Below are positions 8,123-16,847 of a stretch of 64,000 nucleotides of DNA, piece after piece. The notes below the pieces were generated by a model that was not told where the DNA came from, did not search any database, and saw only the letters and a program-made list of their open reading frames with translations. The stretch covers positions 1,178,001 to 1,242,000 of the forward strand of contig CP107210.1 of NCBI GenBank assembly GCA_025757985.1, read 5' to 3'. The DNA is from Oscillospiraceae bacterium (GTDB lineage: Bacteria > Bacillota > Clostridia > Oscillospirales > Ruminococcaceae). Positions within the stretch are counted from its first letter, which is position 1. Every line of letters starts with the position of its first letter. Both the position numbers and the translations under genes were made by a program.

Positions 8123-9229
8123 ATGGACTTATTACAGCAGGCCCGGGCAGAGATCGATGCTGTTGATGCGGAGATGGCCGCGCTGTTTGAGCGGCGGATG
8201 CGCGCAGTGGCCGATGTGGCGCGCTATAAGGCCGAGACCGGCAAGCCGGTGTTTGACGCCGCGCGTGAGGCGGCTGTGCTGGATAAAAATGCGGCCCGCA
8301 TCACCGATGAGACGCTGCGCCCCTACTATCGCGCTTTTTTGAATGATGCTATGGCCGTTTCCCGCGCGTACCAGCGCGCGCGCCTTGGCCGCGACACCGC
8401 TGCCTATCAGGGGGTGCCCGGCGCATGGAGCCAGATTGCATTGCAGCGCCTGTTCCCCTTTGCGCGGCAGACGGCCTGCACCACTTGGGGCGAGGTCTTT
8501 GATGCTGTGCAGAGCGGAGATGCGCAATTCGGCGTACTTCCGTTTGAAAACTCCAATGCGGGCGATGTTTCCACCGTGCTGGATCTGCTGTACACCCACC
8601 CGGACATCATCATCTCCCGCATGTGTGATTTGCCCATCCGGCAGGATCTGCTGGCGGTGCCGGGTGCAACGCTGCAGACCATCCGCACGGTCGTCAGCCA
8701 TCCGCAGGCGCTGGCCCAGAGCAGCGTTTTCGTGCAGCAGCACGGCTTTAAAACCGGCACATGGGGCAACACGGCCGATGCCGCCCGCCATGTGGCGGAG
8801 CTGAAGGACCCAACCGTTGCGGCCATCGCCAGCGCAGAGACTGCCGGCTTATATGGTCTGCAGATCCTCTGCGCAGGCATCAACGCCGATGGTGACAATA
8901 CGACCCGGTTCATCGTGATCGAGCGCAGCCCGGAGCCGCCGGTCATGACCGGGCAGGGCCAGCGGCTGGCGCTGCTGTTTACGGCGCGTCACAAGCCCGG
9001 CCAGCTGGCCGCTGCGCTGGACCGGATCGGCGCAAGGGGCTTTAATATGGAGTGCATCAAGAGCCGTCCCCTGCCCCATGTTCCGTTTGAATATTATTTC
9101 TATGTACAGCTTGTCTGCCCGGTAGACAGCAGCGGCGCAGCATGTCAGGCGTTGCTGGACACGCTGACCTCTGTTTGCAGCACCCTGCGGCTGCTGGGTG
9201 CCTTCACCCTTGACGGTACGGAGAAATAA
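8123..9229 (+). CDS. pheA: Bifunctional chorismate mutase / prephenate dehydratase (P-protein)
   Basis: 368 aa from the ATG at 8123 behind AAAAGGAGC. Residues 1-80 are an AroQ-type chorismate mutase (LLQQARAEIDAVDAEMAALFERRM with the catalytic R and K pattern). Residues 95-280 are prephenate dehydratase (AYQGVPGAWSQIA, GVLPFENSNAGDV, DNTTRFIVI). Residues 285-368 are an ACT domain with GARGFNMECIKSRP, where the usual ESRP is KSRP; this domain normally binds phenylalanine for feedback inhibition. The enzyme converts chorismate to phenylpyruvate. It is the first gene of the operon. Fused mutase-dehydratase is less usual in Firmicutes than separate enzymes. Confidence 0.95.
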   Translation: MDLLQQARAEIDAVDAEMAALFERRMRAVADVARYKAETGKPVFDAAREAAVLDKNAARITDETLRPYYRAFLNDAMAVSRAYQRARLGRDTAAYQGVPGAWSQIALQRLFPFARQTACTTWGEVFDAVQSGDAQFGVLPFENSNAGDVSTVLDLLYTHPDIIISRMCDLPIRQDLLAVPGATLQTIRTVVSHPQALAQSSVFVQQHGFKTGTWGNTADAARHVAELKDPTVAAIASAETAGLYGLQILCAGINADGDNTTRFIVIERSPEPPVMTGQGQRLALLFTARHKPGQLAAALDRIGARGFNMECIKSRPLPHVPFEYYFYVQLVCPVDSSGAACQALLDTLTSVCSTLRLLGAFTLDGTEK

Positions 9230-9232
9230 GCC

Positions 9233-10279
9233 ATGAGAAAGGATGTGCGAAGCATGAAACTGACGATGCAGCTTAAAAGCCGCAGCTATGATATTATTTT
9301 GAAGGCCGGATGTCTGGCCAACCTCCACCAGTTCACGAATGTGCAGCACCGCAAGGTCTTTGTGCTGACGGATTCCGGCGTGCCCGCCGCGTATGCGCAG
9401 ACGGTAGCGGCCCAATGCCCGGAGGCCACGGTCTATACCATCCCGCAGGGCGAGGGCAGCAAATGCCTCAAGGTCTATGGGCAGGTGCTGCAGGCCATGC
9501 TGGCGTTCGGCATGGACCGCAAGGATCTGCTGGTCGCCGTGGGCGGCGGCGTTGTGGGGGATCTGGGCGGTTTCTGCGCCGCAAGCTATATGCGCGGCAT
9601 CGACTTTGTGAACTGTCCCACGACCGTGCTGGCGCAGGTGGATTCCTCCATCGGCGGCAAGACGGCGATTGATCTGGGCGAGACGAAGAATATCGTCGGC
9701 GCGTTCTGGCAGCCGAAGGTCGTGCTGGTGGATTTTGATACGCTGAAAACGCTGCCCCGCCGTCAGGTGGTCAACGGTCTGGCGGAGGCCCTGAAAACCG
9801 GCCTGATCGGGGACCCGCAGCTCTTTGCGCTGTTTGAGTGCGAGCATCCCGAGGAAAACATTGAGCAGATCGTCTACCGCAGCCTGAAATTCAAGAAAAA
9901 GATCGTGGAGCAGGACGAGCGCGAGGGCAGCGTGCGCGCCTGCCTGAACTTCGGCCACACCATCGGCCATGGCATCGAGGCGGTGCGCGGTGTGCGCGGC
10001 CGCCGCACGACCGGCCTGTACCACGGCGAGTGCGTGGCGCTGGGCATGCTGCCGATGATCGAGGACAATGCGCTGCTCAAGCGCACCCGCGCCATCTACC
10101 GCACGCTGGGCCTGCCCACCCGTGCCGGTGCCAACCGGGAAAAGGTGCTGGCCTACATGCAGCACGACAAAAAGGCCAGCGGCGATCATATCACGGTCAT
10201 CAAGTGCCCCGGCCTTGGCTGCTGGCGCGCCGATAAGCTGCCGATGACCGAGCTGCCGGCACTTTTAGGCATGGAATGA
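9233..10279 (+). CDS. aroB: 3-dehydroquinate synthase
   Basis: 348 aa. The NAD site appears as VAVGGGVVGDLGGFCAASYMRG, and substrate and zinc residues lie in QVDSSIGGKTAID, NGLAEALKTG (Glu), NFGHTIGHGIE and LYHGECVALGM (His ligands). It converts DAHP to 3-dehydroquinate, step 2 of the shikimate pathway. The start at 9233 has GGAG nine bases upstream, inside the end of pheA; the ATG at 9254, with AAAGGA upstream, would give 341 aa and fits family N-termini equally well. It follows pheA by 3 bp. Confidence 0.96.
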   Translation: MRKDVRSMKLTMQLKSRSYDIILKAGCLANLHQFTNVQHRKVFVLTDSGVPAAYAQTVAAQCPEATVYTIPQGEGSKCLKVYGQVLQAMLAFGMDRKDLLVAVGGGVVGDLGGFCAASYMRGIDFVNCPTTVLAQVDSSIGGKTAIDLGETKNIVGAFWQPKVVLVDFDTLKTLPRRQVVNGLAEALKTGLIGDPQLFALFECEHPEENIEQIVYRSLKFKKKIVEQDEREGSVRACLNFGHTIGHGIEAVRGVRGRRTTGLYHGECVALGMLPMIEDNALLKRTRAIYRTLGLPTRAGANREKVLAYMQHDKKASGDHITVIKCPGLGCWRADKLPMTELPALLGME

Positions 10280-10285
10280 ATTTCT

Positions 10286-10412
10286 GTAGGGGCGGATGCT
10301 CGCATCGGCCCCTACCACAACGATAACGTAGGGGCGGGGTTCTACTCCGCCCGTGGAACTTTGCCCTGCCGCAGGCGGGCACGGGCGGAGCAGAGCCCCG
10401 CCCCTACTGAGA
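10286..10412. repeat. Two intergenic inverted repeats between aroB and aroC
   Basis: The first module (10286-10316) is TGTAGGGGCGGATGC/GCATCGGCCCCTACC. The second (10328-10410) is the long composite GTAGGGGCGGGG...CCCCGCCCCTAC like that at 7997. They separate aroB and aroC by 150 bp without an obvious promoter, so the operon probably reads through them. Confidence 0.85.
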
Positions 10413-10429
10413 TATTTAAGTGAACGACT

Positions 10430-11542
10430 ATGAAAAACACCTTTGGAAATACCGTCAGCATGACGATTTTTGGCGAGAGCCATGGCCCGGCGGTCGGTGC
10501 GGTGCTGGATGGGCTGGCAGCGGGGCTGCCGGTGGATGAGGCTGCCATCGCGGCCGCCATGGACCGCCGCCGTGCCCGGGGCGATGGGCTTTCCACCGCC
10601 CGGACTGAGGCGGACGCCGTGGAGTTTCTCTCCGGCGTGTACAACGGACGCACGACCGGCACCGCAGTCACCCTGATGATCCGCAATCTGAACACCCGCA
10701 GCGGCGACTATGCCAAAACGGCCGACCTGCTGCGCCCCGGCCACGCCGACTACACGGCCTACGCCAAGTATGAGGGCTTTCAGGATGCCCGCGGCGGCGG
10801 GCATTTCTCCGGCCGCATCACGGCGGCCAGTGTGGCAGCGGGCACGATCTGCGAGACCGTGCTGAACAGTCTGGGCGTAAAGGTCTACACCCATATTGCC
10901 GAGTGTGCAGGCGTCAAGGACGCTCCGCTTTCGAGTGCGGCGGGCCTTGTGATGCCCGCGCCGCAGCCCGGGCATTTTGCCCTGCTGGACCCGGCAAAGG
11001 AGGAGCCGATGCAGGTTGCCATCCGCGCGGCGGGCAGCGAGGGTGACAGCGTGGGCGGTATTCTTGAGACGGTTGTGACCGGACTGCCCGCCGGTATCGG
11101 CGAGCCGTGGTTTGACAGTGTCGAGAGTGAGCTGGCCCACCTGATGTTTGCCATTCCCGCCTGTAAGGGCATTGAGTTCGGCGCGGGGTTCGGCTTTGCC
11201 GCCCTGCGCGGCAGTGAGGCCAACGACCCGTTCACGATGCGCGGCGGCGAGATCGCCACCGCTACCAACAAAAACGGCGGTGTGAACGGCGGCATCACCA
11301 ACGGCATGCCCCTTGTGTTCCGCACCGTGCTCAAACCCACGCCGAGCATCTATAAAGAACAGCATACCGTTGATTATATCAGCAGGCAGGATGCGGAGCT
11401 GCAGATCAAGGGCCGCCATGACCCCTGCATTGTGCCCCGCGCCGCCGTGGTGCAGAACACCCTGACGGCCTTCGGCCTGCTGGATCTGCTGACCGTGCGC
11501 TACGGCACCCTTGCCCAGAAGCACGGCCTTCCCCAAGCGTAA
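10430..11542 (+). CDS. aroC: Chorismate synthase
   Basis: 370 aa, normal length. It carries the family signatures GESHGPAVGAVLDGLAAG (residues 15-32), DRRRARGDGLSTAR, the FMN/EPSP site RPGHADYTAYAKY, GGGHFSGRITA, and the C-terminal KGRHDPCIVPRAA. It removes phosphate from EPSP to give chorismate using reduced FMN. No flavin reductase domain is fused, so it is of the monofunctional type. There is no strong ribosome binding site immediately upstream; GAGATATTTAAGTGAACGACT precedes in part, so initiation may be weak. Confidence 0.97.
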   Translation: MKNTFGNTVSMTIFGESHGPAVGAVLDGLAAGLPVDEAAIAAAMDRRRARGDGLSTARTEADAVEFLSGVYNGRTTGTAVTLMIRNLNTRSGDYAKTADLLRPGHADYTAYAKYEGFQDARGGGHFSGRITAASVAAGTICETVLNSLGVKVYTHIAECAGVKDAPLSSAAGLVMPAPQPGHFALLDPAKEEPMQVAIRAAGSEGDSVGGILETVVTGLPAGIGEPWFDSVESELAHLMFAIPACKGIEFGAGFGFAALRGSEANDPFTMRGGEIATATNKNGGVNGGITNGMPLVFRTVLKPTPSIYKEQHTVDYISRQDAELQIKGRHDPCIVPRAAVVQNTLTAFGLLDLLTVRYGTLAQKHGLPQA

Positions 11543-11560
11543 AACAGGAGGTGAAAAACC

Positions 11561-12820
11561 ATGCAGCAACCACTGTACGGACTCATCGGCGGCAAGCTGG
11601 GCCACAGCTACTCCAAGATCATTCATGAGCAGATCGCGGATTACACCTACGATCTGCTCCCCCTGCCCACCGAGGCAGAGGCCCGCGTGTTTATGGAAAA
11701 ACGCGCGTTTACGGCGATCAATGTGACGATCCCCTATAAGCAGTTCGTCATCCCCTACTGCGATGTGGTGGACCCTAAGGCAAAGGCCATCGGCGCGGTG
11801 AATACCATCGTGAACCGGGACGGAAGGCTGTACGGCTACAACACTGACTATGCGGGCTTTTCCTATCTGGCCAAGGCCCACGGCGTGGATTTTGCGGACA
11901 AAACGGTGCTGATCCTCGGCACCGGCGGCACCCATTCCACGGTCGCGGCGGTCTGCCGGGACGGCGGTGCGCGGGAGATCCTGACGGCCAGCCGCACCGG
12001 CCGGGACGGCGCACTGCTCTACAGCGAGGCGATGCACCGCCGCGATGTGCAGGTCATCATCAACACAACGCCCTGCGGCATGTACCCCAATGTGGGCCAG
12101 TGCCTCATCGACGCCAAGGCGTTCCCCCGGCTGGAGGCCGTGCTGGATGTGGTGTACAACCCCTTCCGCACCGAGCTTTTGCTGCGGGCCGAGGACTGCG
12201 GCGTGACCGTTGCGGGCGGCTTTGAGATGCTGGTGGCGCAGGCTGTGTTTGCCGCCGAGCATTTTACTGGCAGCACGCTGGACACCGACACCCTGATCCC
12301 GACCATCAGCCGCCGCCTGCGCCACCAGCTGGCGAATGTCTCCCTCATCGGGATGCCGGGCTGCGGAAAATCCACGGTGGGTGCGGCGCTGGCCAAGCGG
12401 CTGGACAAGCGGTTTGTCGATCTGGATGCTGAGATCGAGCGCCGGACCGGGCATAATATCCCCGATATCTTTGCCGAGGAGGGCGAGGAGGCGTTCCGCC
12501 ACTATGAGGCTGAGGTGCTGGCCGAGGTTGCCAAGGGCAACAGTCAGGTCATTGCCTGCGGCGGCGGGGTCGTCAAGAACCCGGCCAACAGCCGTGCCCT
12601 GCGCCAGAACGGCCCTGTGCTGTGGGTGCGCCGCCCGCTGAGCCGTCTGGCGACCCGCGGGCGTCCCCTCTCCAAGGGCGGGGAGGCCCTCAGGCAGATG
12701 GAGGCAGAGCGCACGCCGCTCTACACCGCCGCCGCCACGGCAGAGCTTGAAAATAACGCCACTCTGACCGAAGCCGTGGACAAAGCAGTAGAATTGTTTG
12801 AAGCGGATGAGACGCTGTAA
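11561..12820 (+). CDS. aroE-aroK: Fused shikimate dehydrogenase - shikimate kinase
   Basis: 419 aa. Residues 1-258 are AroE: GGKLGHSYSKIIH at the substrate site, NVTIPYK with the catalytic Lys, GAVNTI, the NADPH loop LGTGGTHSTVAAV and the C-terminal AGGFEMLVAQA. Residues 260-419 are shikimate kinase: Walker A GMPGCGKSTVG, LDAEIERRTG, the EEAFRHYE segment, CGGGVV and the lid RGRPLS. A single polypeptide would reduce dehydroshikimate and then phosphorylate shikimate to shikimate-3-phosphate. AGGAGGTG lies upstream. The ORF is continuous with no internal stop. Separate aroE and aroK genes are the usual state, so the fusion is notable. Confidence 0.95.
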   Translation: MQQPLYGLIGGKLGHSYSKIIHEQIADYTYDLLPLPTEAEARVFMEKRAFTAINVTIPYKQFVIPYCDVVDPKAKAIGAVNTIVNRDGRLYGYNTDYAGFSYLAKAHGVDFADKTVLILGTGGTHSTVAAVCRDGGAREILTASRTGRDGALLYSEAMHRRDVQVIINTTPCGMYPNVGQCLIDAKAFPRLEAVLDVVYNPFRTELLLRAEDCGVTVAGGFEMLVAQAVFAAEHFTGSTLDTDTLIPTISRRLRHQLANVSLIGMPGCGKSTVGAALAKRLDKRFVDLDAEIERRTGHNIPDIFAEEGEEAFRHYEAEVLAEVAKGNSQVIACGGGVVKNPANSRALRQNGPVLWVRRPLSRLATRGRPLSKGGEALRQMEAERTPLYTAAATAELENNATLTEAVDKAVELFEADETL

Positions 12821-12891
12821 AAGCCTTCCCCCGAGGGGGAAACCAAAGGTTTATTTTATAGAGAAAAAGTATATAAGAAAGAGGTTCACCC

Positions 12892-13908
12892 ATGATTATT
12901 TCTACCAAAAAGGGGACGCCGCAGGTCGAGCTGGACCGCATCGTTGATAATTTTGAGAAGCAGGGCCTGTCGGTCACCATGATCCGCGGTACTGACTACA
13001 ATGTCTTTGGCCTTGTCGGTGATACGACTAAAATCGCCGAGAAGGATGTGCTGGCCAACCCTTGGGTCGAGAATGTGACCCGTGTGTCTGCACCCTACAA
13101 GCGCGCAAACCGCCTGTTCCACCCTGCGGATACCGTGGTGGATGTCAACGGCGTCAAGATCGGCGGCAGTGCCCCCATCGCCGTTATGGCAGGCCCCTGC
13201 AGCATCGAGGGCGAGGCGCACACCATCGCAATGGCGCAGGCTGTCAAGGCGGGCGGCGCCAACTTCCTGCGCGGCGGCGCTTACAAGCCCCGCACCAGCC
13301 CATACTCCTTTCAGGGCCTTGGCACCGAGGGGATTCTCGACATGGTCAAGGCGCGCGAGCTGACCGGCCTGCCCATCGTCAGCGAGCTGATGGACGAGGC
13401 CCATATTGATGAGTTTGAGCAGTATGTCGATGTCGTGCAGATCGGCGCACGCAATATGCAGAACTTCCAGCTGCTGAAGGCGGTCGGCAAGATGCACAAG
13501 CCGGTCCTGCTCAAGCGCGGCCTTGCCAACACCATCGAGGAATGGATCATGTCTGCCGAGTACATCATGGCCGGCGGCAATGAGAATGTCATCCTCTGTG
13601 AGCGCGGCATCCGCACCTTTGAGCGCGCGACCCGCAACACGCTGGACCTGTCCGCCGTGCCGGTCATCAAGGAAAAGACCCACCTGCCCATCATTGTGGA
13701 CCCCAGCCATGCCACGGGCGATTATAAGTATATCGAGAGCATGGCGCTGGCCGCTGTCGCCGCCGGTGCCGACGGCCTTGAGATCGAGGTCCACAACGAC
13801 CCGCCCCACGCCTGGAGCGATGGCGCCCAGTGCCTGAAGCCGGATAAGTTTGCCGAGGTCATCGCCAAATGCCGCAAAGTTGCCGCTGCCATCGGCCGGG
13901 AGATGTAA
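12892..13908 (+). CDS. aroF: 3-deoxy-7-phosphoheptulonate synthase with N-terminal ferredoxin-like domain
   Basis: 338 aa, the AroA-beta (type I beta, KDO8P-synthase-like) class. Residues 1-70 are the ferredoxin-like regulatory domain (MIISTKKGTPQVELDRIV, GDTTKIAEKDVLANPWVE). The barrel has MAGPCSIEG, FLRGGAYKPRTSPYSFQGLG, QIGARNMQNFQLLKAVG, KRGLANTIEEW and DPSHATGDYKY. It condenses PEP and erythrose-4-phosphate in the first step of the pathway. It is embedded in the operon between aroE::aroK and aroA; a paralogue lies at 59934. Confidence 0.96.
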   Translation: MIISTKKGTPQVELDRIVDNFEKQGLSVTMIRGTDYNVFGLVGDTTKIAEKDVLANPWVENVTRVSAPYKRANRLFHPADTVVDVNGVKIGGSAPIAVMAGPCSIEGEAHTIAMAQAVKAGGANFLRGGAYKPRTSPYSFQGLGTEGILDMVKARELTGLPIVSELMDEAHIDEFEQYVDVVQIGARNMQNFQLLKAVGKMHKPVLLKRGLANTIEEWIMSAEYIMAGGNENVILCERGIRTFERATRNTLDLSAVPVIKEKTHLPIIVDPSHATGDYKYIESMALAAVAAGADGLEIEVHNDPPHAWSDGAQCLKPDKFAEVIAKCRKVAAAIGREM

Positions 13909-13909
13909 A

Positions 13910-15226
13910 TTGGACGCGAAGATTCATGTAAGCCGCCTTGGCGGCACGGCCACCGTGCCGCCGAGCAAAAGCGCGGCGCATCGTGCAGTGCTGTGCGCAG
14001 CCCTTGCGGATGGCACCAGCCATATTACGAATATTGAGTACAGCAAGGACATCCGCGCGACGCTGGGCGCAGCAGCCCAGCTGGGTGCAAAGATCACCGA
14101 GGAGCCGCACTCCCTGACCATCAAGGGCCACGGCACGGCGGGCGGCTTTGTCACGGTGACACGGCCGGTCTTTTGCAATGAGAGCGGCTCTACCCTGCGG
14201 TTTATGATCCCGCTGTTCAGCCTGACAGCCCAGAAGGTGCAGTTTACTGGCGCGGGGCGTTTGTTTGACCGCCCGCAGGCGGTGTACCAGATGCTGTTTG
14301 ACCGGCAGGGCCTGCGCTTTGAGCAAAGCCCGGACGGCATCACGATCTTTGGACGGCTGCGCCCCGGCGGGTTTACCCTGCCCGGCGATGTGTCCAGCCA
14401 GTTTATCAGCGGCCTGCTGTTTGCCGCGCCGCTGATGGAGTCCGAGAGCAGCATCGAGGTGCTGGCCCCCTACGAAAGCCATTCCTATGTAGATCTGACG
14501 CTGGATGCCATGCAGCAGTTCGGCGTCAAGGTATCGGCCCGCGCGCGCAAAAACGGCAGCATGATGTACCGCGTGGCTGCGCCGCAGCGGTATGTGGCCA
14601 GTGATTTTGCCGTGGAGGGCGACTACAGTCAGGCGGCGTTTCTGGCGGTGCTGGGCTGTGTGATCGGCGGCATCACCATCACGGGGCTGAACCCCGACAG
14701 CCAGCAGGGTGATAAGGTCATTCTGGACATTCTCAAGCGCTGCGGCGGCAAGTTCAAGCCCGTGGAGGGCGGCTACCACTTTGACCGCAGCCTGTTGAAG
14801 GCCACCGAGATCGACCTGGCGGACTGCCCCGATCTGGGCCCCATCCTCTTTACGCTGGGCTGCTTCTGCAGCGGCGAGACGGTCATCCGCAACGCGGGAC
14901 GGCTGCGCCTGAAGGAGTCCGACCGCATTGACGCGATGCGGGACGAGCTGCAGAAGATGGGCGCCCGCATTGATGTGGAGGGCGATAGCGTTCACATTCA
15001 GGGCGTGGCGCTCCATGCGCCCAACGCACCGCTGTCCGGCCACAACGACCATCGCATCGTTATGGCGCTGGCCGTGGCAGCCATTGCCAGCGGTCTGCCT
15101 GCCCTGCTCTGCGGGGCCGAGGCCGTGGAAAAAAGCTGGCCCGCATTCTGGAATGTGCTGCGCAGCCTTGGCGCAAAAATCGAGCTGAGTAGCGATAGAA
15201 AAGAAGATTTTGACATAAAGGCGTGA
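13910..15226 (+). CDS. aroA: 3-phosphoshikimate 1-carboxyvinyltransferase (EPSP synthase)
   Basis: 438 aa from a TTG at 13910, one base after the aroF stop, with GGGAG just upstream; the only ATG alternative lies 60 bp inside aroF. Signatures include LGGTATVPPSKSAAHRAVLCAALADG (PEP/S3P site), NESGSTLRFMIPL, PGDVSSQFISGLLFAAP, EGDYSQAAF, RLKESDRIDAM and the C-terminal NDHRIVMALAVA. It joins PEP to shikimate-3-phosphate. The short distance and TTG start suggest translation coupled to aroF. Confidence 0.96.
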   Translation: MDAKIHVSRLGGTATVPPSKSAAHRAVLCAALADGTSHITNIEYSKDIRATLGAAAQLGAKITEEPHSLTIKGHGTAGGFVTVTRPVFCNESGSTLRFMIPLFSLTAQKVQFTGAGRLFDRPQAVYQMLFDRQGLRFEQSPDGITIFGRLRPGGFTLPGDVSSQFISGLLFAAPLMESESSIEVLAPYESHSYVDLTLDAMQQFGVKVSARARKNGSMMYRVAAPQRYVASDFAVEGDYSQAAFLAVLGCVIGGITITGLNPDSQQGDKVILDILKRCGGKFKPVEGGYHFDRSLLKATEIDLADCPDLGPILFTLGCFCSGETVIRNAGRLRLKESDRIDAMRDELQKMGARIDVEGDSVHIQGVALHAPNAPLSGHNDHRIVMALAVAAIASGLPALLCGAEAVEKSWPAFWNVLRSLGAKIELSSDRKEDFDIKA

Positions 15227-15232
15227 TTTTGT

Positions 15233-16087
15233 ATGCTGGACAAAAGCAAAAACTATCTGATCGTCGGTCTGGGCCTGCTGGGCGGCAGGTACGCACAGGT
15301 GCTGAGCCAGAAGGGCTACAGCGTGACCGGCATTACCCACAGCCAGTCAACGCTGGACTATGCGCTGCAGCATGACTATATCCGCGCCGGGAAAAATAAG
15401 GATTTTGAGGATCTTGTACGGCAGGCGGACTGCATCATCTTCGGCCTCTACCCCGCCGTGCTGCTTGACTGGGTCGAGCAGTACGGCCGGCTGATACGCC
15501 CCGGCACGATGGTCACCGATGTGTCCGGCGTAAAGCGCGGCGTGGTGGAGCCTGTGCAGGCCGCCCTGCCGGAGGGGGTCGAGTTCATCGCCAGCCACCC
15601 GATGGCCGGCCGTGAGACGAGCGGCATCACCCACAGCGCCGAGGTAAGCTTTGCCCCCGCCAACTTCATCATCACGCCCACCGATAAGAACACGCAGGCC
15701 GGCATCGACTGGTGCCGCGATCTGGCCGAGGAGCTGGGCTTTAAGCGGATCAGCATCCTGACCCCCGCCGAGCATGACCATATGATCGGCTATGTCAGCC
15801 AGCTTTGCCATGCCATCGCCGTGAGCCTGATGTGCGCGTCCGATAACTCGGAGCTGGCCAACTACACCGGCGATTCCTTCCGCGATTTGACGCGGATCGC
15901 ACGCATCAACGACAAAATGTGGGCGGAGCTGTTCCTCTGGAATAAAGACAACCTCATCTCGGAAATCGACATGTTTGACAGCGCGCTGCAGGATATGCGG
16001 GAAAAGCTCGTCAACGATGACCGTGAGGGTCTTGAGGAGATGTTCCGTCTTTCAACCAAGCGCAGAGAGGCGTTTGACAAAAAATAA
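15233..16087 (+). CDS. tyrA: Prephenate dehydrogenase
   Basis: 284 aa. The NAD-binding Rossmann loop is VGLGLLGGRYAQ (residues 11-22). The catalytic His lies in IASHPMAGRETSGI near 120, and HDHMIGYVSQLCHAIA forms the helical dimer domain. It oxidises and decarboxylates prephenate to 4-hydroxyphenylpyruvate, feeding tyrosine synthesis. No ACT or chorismate mutase domain is attached. It is the last gene of the operon, 6 bp after aroA, and ends 8 bp before a strong terminator. Confidence 0.94.
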   Translation: MLDKSKNYLIVGLGLLGGRYAQVLSQKGYSVTGITHSQSTLDYALQHDYIRAGKNKDFEDLVRQADCIIFGLYPAVLLDWVEQYGRLIRPGTMVTDVSGVKRGVVEPVQAALPEGVEFIASHPMAGRETSGITHSAEVSFAPANFIITPTDKNTQAGIDWCRDLAEELGFKRISILTPAEHDHMIGYVSQLCHAIAVSLMCASDNSELANYTGDSFRDLTRIARINDKMWAELFLWNKDNLISEIDMFDSALQDMREKLVNDDREGLEEMFRLSTKRREAFDKK

Positions 16088-16094
16088 CACAAAA

Positions 16095-16134
16095 CAAATC
16101 GCTGCCGCCCGCAAAACGGGCGGCAGCGATTTGT
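16095..16134. terminator. Bidirectional terminator between tyrA and the minus-strand operon
   Basis: AAATCGCTGCCGCCCG and its exact complement CGGGCGGCAGCGATTT form a 16-bp stem with a short loop, bounded by A and T runs on both sides. Confidence 0.9.
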
Positions 16135-16163
16135 TTGCAGATAAAGGCTTTACAGGGCGGCCG

Positions 16164-16847
16164 TTACAGGTGCAGCCGCTTTTCGATCTCACTTTTCAGC
16201 GCTCTGCCGCGGAAGATGACAAGACCGAGGAAGGTGATGATGCTCAGGATCAGGCAGATGACCCACGGGATGCTGTGGGCGTCCAGCTTGCCGCCGTCAA
16301 GACGCAGAAAGAGCAGGATGTACGGCAAAAGGCCGATGCCGATGTTCATGAGCAGATAGACCAGCGCATTTGCCGTGAAGCGGCTGCGCAGAAAGGCAAA
16401 CACGAAGTTGCACCCCAAGGCAACGCAGCAGAGGATCGGCACGACCAGATCAAGGCTGTAGCCTGTGTAGCCGTTGAACCAGTCGGTAAAGACGAGCAGC
16501 GCCGAGACGAGCAGCAGCAGGTTGAAGATCTGGCGCGGGCCGTTGTAGCGCCGGCGCAGGACGGAGCGCAGCACCCGCAGCGCGGCCAGAAACCAGACGG
16601 CCAGCAGCAGACTGAAATGGCGGTGGGGCGTTTCATCCAGCAGCAGGAAATCAAACGCCCCGGCCACCACCACCACGGCCGACAGCAGAAAAGCAATGAT
16701 CTTATACAGGAGCGAGGCGCGGTGGATGCGCGGCGCAGTCGCCGGGAAATAAGCTGCCTCCGCCGGGCCCGGCAGGCGGTTTTGGCACAGCGGGCAGTAG
16801 GTGCTGTCCCCGCCGACCCTGATATGACAATGCGGGCAGGTATTCAT
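16164..16847 (-). CDS. Zinc-ribbon membrane protein, DUF6320-like
   Basis: 227 aa. Residues 1-25 form a zinc ribbon (CPHC and CPLC), followed after a short linker by about six hydrophobic helices between residues 45 and 210, and a basic C-terminus. Function is unknown; I recall the combination as DUF6320. The start overlaps the stop of the acyltransferase gene by four bases (ATGA), so the two are translationally coupled. The zinc ribbon would face the cytoplasm and could bind RNA or a partner protein. It is the last gene of a four-gene operon with a hydrolase and an acyltransferase, which suggests a role in making or moving an acylated or lipid product. Confidence 0.7.
   Translation of the reverse strand: MNTCPHCHIRVGGDSTYCPLCQNRLPGPAEAAYFPATAPRIHRASLLYKIIAFLLSAVVVVAGAFDFLLLDETPHRHFSLLLAVWFLAALRVLRSVLRRRYNGPRQIFNLLLLVSALLVFTDWFNGYTGYSLDLVVPILCCVALGCNFVFAFLRSRFTANALVYLLMNIGIGLLPYILLFLRLDGGKLDAHSIPWVICLILSIITFLGLVIFRGRALKSEIEKRLHL

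Noticed and set aside
10265..12502. 745-codon frame antisense to aroC and aroE::aroK
   Set aside because: Overlaps two intact genes with complete catalytic motifs; no homology pattern seen.
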